This document shows, one piece after another, positions 59,357-64,000 of a stretch of 64,000 bases of DNA. This DNA is from Arthrobacter sp. MMS18-M83. Lineage in GTDB: Bacteria > Actinomycetota > Actinomycetes > Actinomycetales > Micrococcaceae. The translations under genes and the position numbers were made by a program. The notes beneath the pieces are model-generated. The model saw only the letters and a list, made by a program, of their open reading frames with translations. It was not told where the DNA came from and searched no databases. The number at the start of each line of letters is the position of its first letter. Position 1 is the stretch's first letter. The DNA lies in NCBI RefSeq assembly GCF_026683955.1, contig NZ_CP113343.1:3224001-3288000 (forward strand). The letters are read 5' to 3'.

Positions 59357-60934
59357 ATGGATTCAAGGATCGAAGCACCAACAGGGTGGCTGTCCCGGCG
59401 CACCCTACTCGCCGGTTCGGCCTTGCTGCTGGCCCCCGCGGTCCTCGCAGCCTGCGGGGTCAGCCCGTCGCCGTCAGCCACGGGCGCAGCTACCGGCGTG
59501 GCCCGCCAAGGCGGGACGTTGCGCATCGCCCGCCCGCCGGCGTCGAAGGCTGAAACACTGGACCCTGCCAGTTCGTTGTCCGCCTACGAATACCTGGGCG
59601 CCCTCTACAACCGCCTCGTGAAGCTTTCGGCAAAGGGCGAGATCGTTCCTGATCTGGCCGAATCATGGACACTGTCCAAGGACGCCATGACCTGGACTTT
59701 TGTGCTGCGCAAGGGCGTAACTTGGCACGACGGGAAGCCGTTCACTGCCCAGGACGTCATCTTCTCGATCCAGCACATCCTGGACCCGGCCACTAAGTCT
59801 CCGCAGGCAGGGGTGCTTTCCCCCTTCGTCGACGGCAACTCGATCACCGCTCCGGATGCCAACACGGTGGTATTCGCTCTGAAGTCCCCGAACGCAGAAT
59901 TCGCTAGCCTTCTGACCGGCTACAACTGCTACATCATCCCCTCGGGTTCCGCGGCTACTATCGGCACCAGCGGCGTCGGTACCGGCCCGTTCAAGCTGAA
60001 GAGCTTCACGGCGGCAGGACCTGGCGTGATCCTGCGAAACGACAACTACTTCGGCGACAAACCCAAGTTGGACAGCATCGAATTTTCCTCCATTGCCGAC
60101 ACCCAGGCACGCGTGAACGCATTGTTGGCCGGACAGGTTGACCTCGTGGCCCAGACCAACCTGGATTTCGCCACCGCCAAGACGGTTTCTGCCTCATCCG
60201 TTGCGACGGTTTCCAGTGTGAAGAACGCGCAGTGGTACCCGGTGCCTATGCTCAACACGAGTGAGCAGTTCAAGGACGCGGACATCCGCCGCGCTTTCGC
60301 CCATGCCTACAACCCGGACGAGGTTTTCAAGCTGGCTGTGCAGGGGAACGGAACGATCGCGCATAACAACCCGGTGCCGCCCACCGAGGCCTACCACCTT
60401 GACTATGGCCTGGGCTACGACCCGGACAAGTCGAAGGCGCTGCTGAAGGCCAAGGGCTTCGACCACTTTGATGTGCCCATCTACACTTCGAGCTACGACC
60501 CCGTCCTTTCCCCGCTGGCGCTGGCCTTGCAGAGCTCCATGAAGGCGGCCAACATCAATCTGACGGTGACCAATTCACCCGCGGATTCCTACTTCACCGA
60601 TGTCTGGATGAAGAAGCCGCTGATGACCACCTACTGGTACACGGGACGCCCGATCGACCAGTTGCTGAACCAGATCTTCCGCACCGGATCCTCCTATAAT
60701 GAGACCGCCTACTCCAACGCCACCTTCGATCAGACGCTTGACGCTGCCCGCGCTACGGTGGACGACGGCAAGCGCAAGACGCTTTACCAGGATGCCCAGA
60801 AGATCCTGATCGACGACGGCGGTTCATTGACCCCGTTCTTCTCCGACCGGATCACGGGCCTGAGTAAGAAGGTTGTCAACTACAGCGAGCACGGCTTCGA
60901 GTTCGACTACATCAACATTGGGCTGCTGGCCTGA
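59357..60934 (+). CDS. oligopeptide-type ABC substrate-binding lipoprotein
   Basis: 525 aa from ATG 59357, preceded by aaaagga. Twin-arginine signal with lipobox: WLSRRTLLAGSALL and VLAACGVS. Family-5 binding fold: LDPASSLSAYEYLGALYNRLVKL, ESWTLSKDAMTWTFVLRKGVTWHDGKPFTAQDVIFS. It binds peptides, nickel chelates or other small molecules; specificity unknown. The Tat plus lipid anchor suggests folding before export. Its TGA overlaps the next ATG. Confidence 0.92.
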   Translation: MDSRIEAPTGWLSRRTLLAGSALLLAPAVLAACGVSPSPSATGAATGVARQGGTLRIARPPASKAETLDPASSLSAYEYLGALYNRLVKLSAKGEIVPDLAESWTLSKDAMTWTFVLRKGVTWHDGKPFTAQDVIFSIQHILDPATKSPQAGVLSPFVDGNSITAPDANTVVFALKSPNAEFASLLTGYNCYIIPSGSAATIGTSGVGTGPFKLKSFTAAGPGVILRNDNYFGDKPKLDSIEFSSIADTQARVNALLAGQVDLVAQTNLDFATAKTVSASSVATVSSVKNAQWYPVPMLNTSEQFKDADIRRAFAHAYNPDEVFKLAVQGNGTIAHNNPVPPTEAYHLDYGLGYDPDKSKALLKAKGFDHFDVPIYTSSYDPVLSPLALALQSSMKAANINLTVTNSPADSYFTDVWMKKPLMTTYWYTGRPIDQLLNQIFRTGSSYNETAYSNATFDQTLDAARATVDDGKRKTLYQDAQKILIDDGGSLTPFFSDRITGLSKKVVNYSEHGFEFDYINIGLLA

Positions 60935-61890
60935 TGTTGACGTTTTTCGCCAAACGGATGGGCTGGTCCGTCTTCACGGTGCTGCTGGCTACGGTGCTGG
61001 TTTTCAGCGCTATCCAGTCGCTGCCGGGAGACGCGGCCAGCCAGATATTGGGCCAGAACGCCACGCCGTCGGCTGTTGCCACGATGCGGCAGCAACTCGG
61101 GCTGGATGAGCCGCCTGTCTCGCGTTTCTTCAATTGGCTCGGCAAGGCTTTGCACGGGGACTTTGGCAACTCCCTCGTTGGCGGCGGCAGCGTCGCGGCA
61201 GAGGTGGGCTCCGCCTTGGTGAACACGTCCCTTCTGGCCGGTATCACCATTGTGATCGGTATCCTGCTCTCCCTCGTGCTGGGCCTTGTTGCAGGCCTGA
61301 CCCGTGACCGGTGGCCGGACATCTCGATTTCCACGCTGGCCCTCGTGGGGATGAGCGTTCCGGAGTTTGTGGTGGCCACCGTGCTGGTGTTGCTTTTCTC
61401 CATCTACATCCCGATATTCCCGGCAGTGGTGATCGCCGGGCAGAATGCCTCCCTCGCGGATCTTCTTCCCTCTGTCTGGCTACCTGCTGGGGCGCTGATT
61501 TGCGTTCTTGCGGCCTACATCATCCGGATGATGCGCACGTCGGTGATCGATGTGATGGACAGCGAGTTCGTCCGCACAGCCATCCTGAAAGGCAACTCAA
61601 CGTCCCGGGTGGTCTTCAAGCACCTGCTGCCCAGCGCTATGTTGCCCACCCTGAACGTGATCGCCATGAACATAGCCTGGCTGATCGGCGGTGTGGTGGT
61701 CGTGGAAAGCATTTTCAACTATCCAGGAATCGGCACCCTGATGATCAGATCTGTTCAGACACGTGACCTTCCCACCATCTTGCTGATCACGGTGATGAGT
61801 GCGTTGACATACGTGGTGTGCAACCTGCTGGCGGACTTTGCAGCGTTCCTGCTGAATCCACGGCTGCGGTACCCAAGGAGCAGCAAATGA
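60934..61890 (+). CDS. ABC transporter permease (DppB type)
   Basis: 318 aa with six helices. EAA loop: DVMDSEFVRTAILKGNSTSRVVFKHLLPSAMLPTLNVIAM; N-terminal LATVLVFSAIQSLPGDAASQILG is typical DppB. ATG 60934 overlaps the binding-protein stop. Together with the next gene it forms the membrane channel of the importer. Confidence 0.93.
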   Translation: MLTFFAKRMGWSVFTVLLATVLVFSAIQSLPGDAASQILGQNATPSAVATMRQQLGLDEPPVSRFFNWLGKALHGDFGNSLVGGGSVAAEVGSALVNTSLLAGITIVIGILLSLVLGLVAGLTRDRWPDISISTLALVGMSVPEFVVATVLVLLFSIYIPIFPAVVIAGQNASLADLLPSVWLPAGALICVLAAYIIRMMRTSVIDVMDSEFVRTAILKGNSTSRVVFKHLLPSAMLPTLNVIAMNIAWLIGGVVVVESIFNYPGIGTLMIRSVQTRDLPTILLITVMSALTYVVCNLLADFAAFLLNPRLRYPRSSK

Positions 61891-61903
61891 CCAGGAGCGG
61901 CAA

Positions 61904-62794
61904 ATGAGTGCAACGACGATGACGGCCACGGGTCCCAAGGCCTCCGGCAGTCTAGGGCGGGCGGTCCGTTCCATCCTGAACTCGCGGACGGCCACCTTCG
62001 GGTTTGTCCTGGTGATTGTAAACATCGTGGTGGCGGTGCTGGCCCCGGTGCTGACTTCCTATGATCCGGTAGCCACGGACGCCATGAGCGCGCTGCAGGA
62101 GAGTTCGGGGGCGCACTTGCTGGGCACGGACGCTCTCGGCCGGGATACCCTCACGCGAACCTTGTTCGGTGGCCAGTATGCATTGGCTATCAGTTTCACT
62201 GCCACCGGGCTGACGGTGTTGCTGGGATCGGTCATTGCCGGCATTGCGGCCTACAGGGGCGGCATTGTGGATGACATCATCACGAGGGTCTTGGATTCGG
62301 TTCTCGCAGTCCCGGCAATTCTGTCAATGTTGGTGGTGGTGACCATCTTCGGAACAGGCCCTTGGGTGATCATCTTGGCCGTTGCCGTGGTCTACACAGG
62401 CGGAGTGACCCGTATTGTGCGCGCCGCAGCCATGGACGTGATGCCCAAAGACTTCATCACTGCGGCCAAGGCGCGAGGCGAGGGGATGTTCTCCATCCTC
62501 GTCCGCGAAGTCTTCCCGAACGTCCTGGACATTATCCTCGTGGAATTCGCCATGCGGGCCTCTTGGGTGGTGCTGCTCATCAGTTCACTGTCCTTCCTGG
62601 GCTTCGGCGCCAGCCCACCAACGCCGGACTGGGGCCTCATGGTGGCCGAGAACCGAAACTTGATGGCTGTGGTGCCCCTGGCCACGTTGTCGCCCATTGC
62701 CGCACTGGCCTCCCTGATCGTTGGACTCAACCTTGCAGCCGATGGGCTTGCCAAGAGCTTCGGCATTGACCGAATGAAGGAGGTGCTTGGCTAG
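61904..62794 (+). CDS. ABC transporter permease (DppC type)
   Basis: 296 aa. HLLGTDALGRDTLTRTLFGGQYALAIS is the DppC signature, and EAA loop AAAMDVMPKDFITAAKARGEGMFSILVREVFPNVLDI follows. It ends in a one-base overlap with the ATPase gene (TAGTG). Confidence 0.93.
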   Translation: MSATTMTATGPKASGSLGRAVRSILNSRTATFGFVLVIVNIVVAVLAPVLTSYDPVATDAMSALQESSGAHLLGTDALGRDTLTRTLFGGQYALAISFTATGLTVLLGSVIAGIAAYRGGIVDDIITRVLDSVLAVPAILSMLVVVTIFGTGPWVIILAVAVVYTGGVTRIVRAAAMDVMPKDFITAAKARGEGMFSILVREVFPNVLDIILVEFAMRASWVVLLISSLSFLGFGASPPTPDWGLMVAENRNLMAVVPLATLSPIAALASLIVGLNLAADGLAKSFGIDRMKEVLG

Positions 62795-64000
62795 TGACAA
62801 TAGATGCAGCCAACACCATTGATGAAGCAACCATCCTCAACGGAACCGACATTGTCCGGATCGAGAAGCTCAGCGTTTCGTACCTCTCTGGGAACCGCCA
62901 AGTGGACGTCCTCAAGGACGTGACCTTGAAGCTGGGGCGCGGCCACGTTCTTGGCCTGGTAGGGGAGTCGGGTTCCGGGAAGTCCACTCTCGCTAGCGCC
63001 TTGCTCGGCTCCCTAAGGAGCACGTCGTTCGTGTCCAACGGGTCTGTGCGAGTGGCAGGCCAAGACGTCTTTGCCCTCGCCCCGCGCGAGTTGCGCCGGC
63101 TCCGGATGGACGAGGTGGCCATGGTCCCGCAGAACGCGGGCAACGCCCTGACCCCAACCATGAAGATCGGGGAACAGATCGCCGAGGTCCTCCACCACCT
63201 CAGGGGAAACAGAGCCGCCCAGCGGGCACGGGCCGAGGAACTGCTCCGGCTGGTGAGGCTTCCTAGCCCAGGGCACGCACTGGACAGGTACCCGCACCAG
63301 TTCTCCGGCGGCCAGCAGCAGCGCATCGGGATTGCTATGGCCCTTGCCGCCAACCCGTCCCTTCTTGTCCTTGATGAACCTACTACGGGACTGGATGTGG
63401 TCACGCAGGCAGCCATCCTTGACCTCCTCGCGGAACTGCAGCAGACGCTTGGCATGTCCATGGTGATGGTCAGCCATGACTTGGGCGTCATCGACAAGAT
63501 GTGCACGGACATCGCCCTCCTGCGTAAGGGCGAGGTGGTGGAGTCCGGCAGAACACGCAGCGTCTTGGCGGAACCGAAACATGCTTACACGCGTGGCCTG
63601 ATCGACAGCGTGCCGCGGATCGACACGCCTGGTATTCCTCCCGGGATGGACCAGGCCGCCATCGACTCGGGGACCGTGCGGGAAGGCGCCGTGGAGTTGT
63701 ATGTCCGCACTCCGCCCCAGGAGCTCCGGCCAGTGCTGAGTGTTCGGGACCTGACCATTGACTACCGCCGCAAGCCGGTGCCTGGAACGGGACCCACAGT
63801 CCAGGGCGTGAGCTTTGACGTGAACGCCGGCGAAATCGTGGCGCTCGTGGGCGAGTCCGGTTCCGGAAAATCCACCATCGCCAACGCCATCGCAGGTCTG
63901 CAGAAGAGTGAAGGCGGCCGTATGTCCCTAGCAGGAGTCGGGCCTGAGGCTGGAAACCGAAAGGCCGACGGCGGCAATCTGGCCGGAACCGTGTCTAGCC
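62794..64000 (+). CDS. fused dipeptide ABC ATPase (DppD-DppF), partial
   Basis: GTG 62794 opens a frame that runs off the window end, more than 400 codons. The first ATPase domain is complete: Walker A GLVGESGSGKSTLA, signature FSGGQQQRIGIAMAL, Walker B LLVLDEPTTGLD. A linker (LRPVLSVRDLTIDYRR) leads to a second Walker A, LVGESGSGKSTIANAI. The single fused chain is common in Actinobacteria. The 3' end is missing only because the window stops. Confidence 0.93.
   Translation, partial: MTIDAANTIDEATILNGTDIVRIEKLSVSYLSGNRQVDVLKDVTLKLGRGHVLGLVGESGSGKSTLASALLGSLRSTSFVSNGSVRVAGQDVFALAPRELRRLRMDEVAMVPQNAGNALTPTMKIGEQIAEVLHHLRGNRAAQRARAEELLRLVRLPSPGHALDRYPHQFSGGQQQRIGIAMALAANPSLLVLDEPTTGLDVVTQAAILDLLAELQQTLGMSMVMVSHDLGVIDKMCTDIALLRKGEVVESGRTRSVLAEPKHAYTRGLIDSVPRIDTPGIPPGMDQAAIDSGTVREGAVELYVRTPPQELRPVLSVRDLTIDYRRKPVPGTGPTVQGVSFDVNAGEIVALVGESGSGKSTIANAIAGLQKSEGGRMSLAGVGPEAGNRKADGGNLAGTVSS

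Overview
High-GC actinobacterial chromosome, most likely from the Micrococcaceae (Arthrobacter / Paenarthrobacter / Pseudarthrobacter group). Supporting signs are the codon usage, a TopA with a lysine-rich tail and no zinc ribbons, BldC- and bS22-type small genes beside proC, a System II (CcdA/ResB/CcsB) cytochrome c maturation locus, menaquinone genes, and many genes whose start codon lies 6-7 nt after a TANNNT -10 box (leaderless transcripts). No rRNA, tRNA or CRISPR array was seen.

Layout. 1-4.8 kb: topA, a DUF559-type nuclease gene with a long palindrome on each side, and an SseB-like gene. 4.8-20.5 kb: an old actinobacterial block (ppx, TIM-barrel isomerase, proC, BldC-like regulator, bS22, HAD-IB phosphatase, glutaredoxin, rex) interrupted by corA, ktrAB, acuC, an ArsR regulator, the lldD/lldR lactate pair, a LacI regulator and a DAHP synthase gene preceded by an aromatic-rich leader peptide. 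20.5-23.1 kb: two proline/glutamine-rich membrane proteins and YceI. 23.3-28.2 kb: the cytochrome c maturation operon. 28.3-35.2 kb: small membrane proteins, menA/menE/menB, a VOC protein, a CPBP protease and an amino acid permease. 35.3-41.2 kb: dienelactone hydrolase, SRPBCC and pentapeptide proteins, a thiolase/hydratase/dehydrogenase operon, and a second DUF559-type gene set among a second palindrome family. 41.4-48.4 kb: a GNAT protein and a LacI-controlled carbohydrate ABC importer with ThuA and Gfo/Idh/MocA enzymes. 48.5-50.3 kb: an IS3-family element with a broken orfB. 50.3-57.2 kb: a tyrosine phosphatase and phenylacetate genes (paaZ, TetR regulator, paaK, paaI) with small VOC and GYD genes. 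57.3-64 kb: GNAT, GAF and EamA genes and an oligopeptide-type ABC importer cut off by the window end.

How the parts connect. The paaZ, paaR, paaI-paaK and thiolase operons share candidate TetR (PaaR) operator sequences, so phenylacetate catabolism appears split over about 20 kb under one regulator. The cytochrome c and menaquinone genes serve the respiratory chain, and Rex may tie it to NADH status. lldD/lldR and the carbohydrate importer each have clear local operators.

Most notable non-genic signals: (1) a probable attenuator before the DAHP synthase gene, with a 19-residue leader peptide containing W-Y-A-Y-F and overlapping stems; (2) two unrelated DUF559-type nuclease genes, each flanked by its own family of long imperfect palindromes and each with its stop codon inside one of them; (3) a dispersed intergenic repeat with core GCTCGCTCAC in at least 12 copies.
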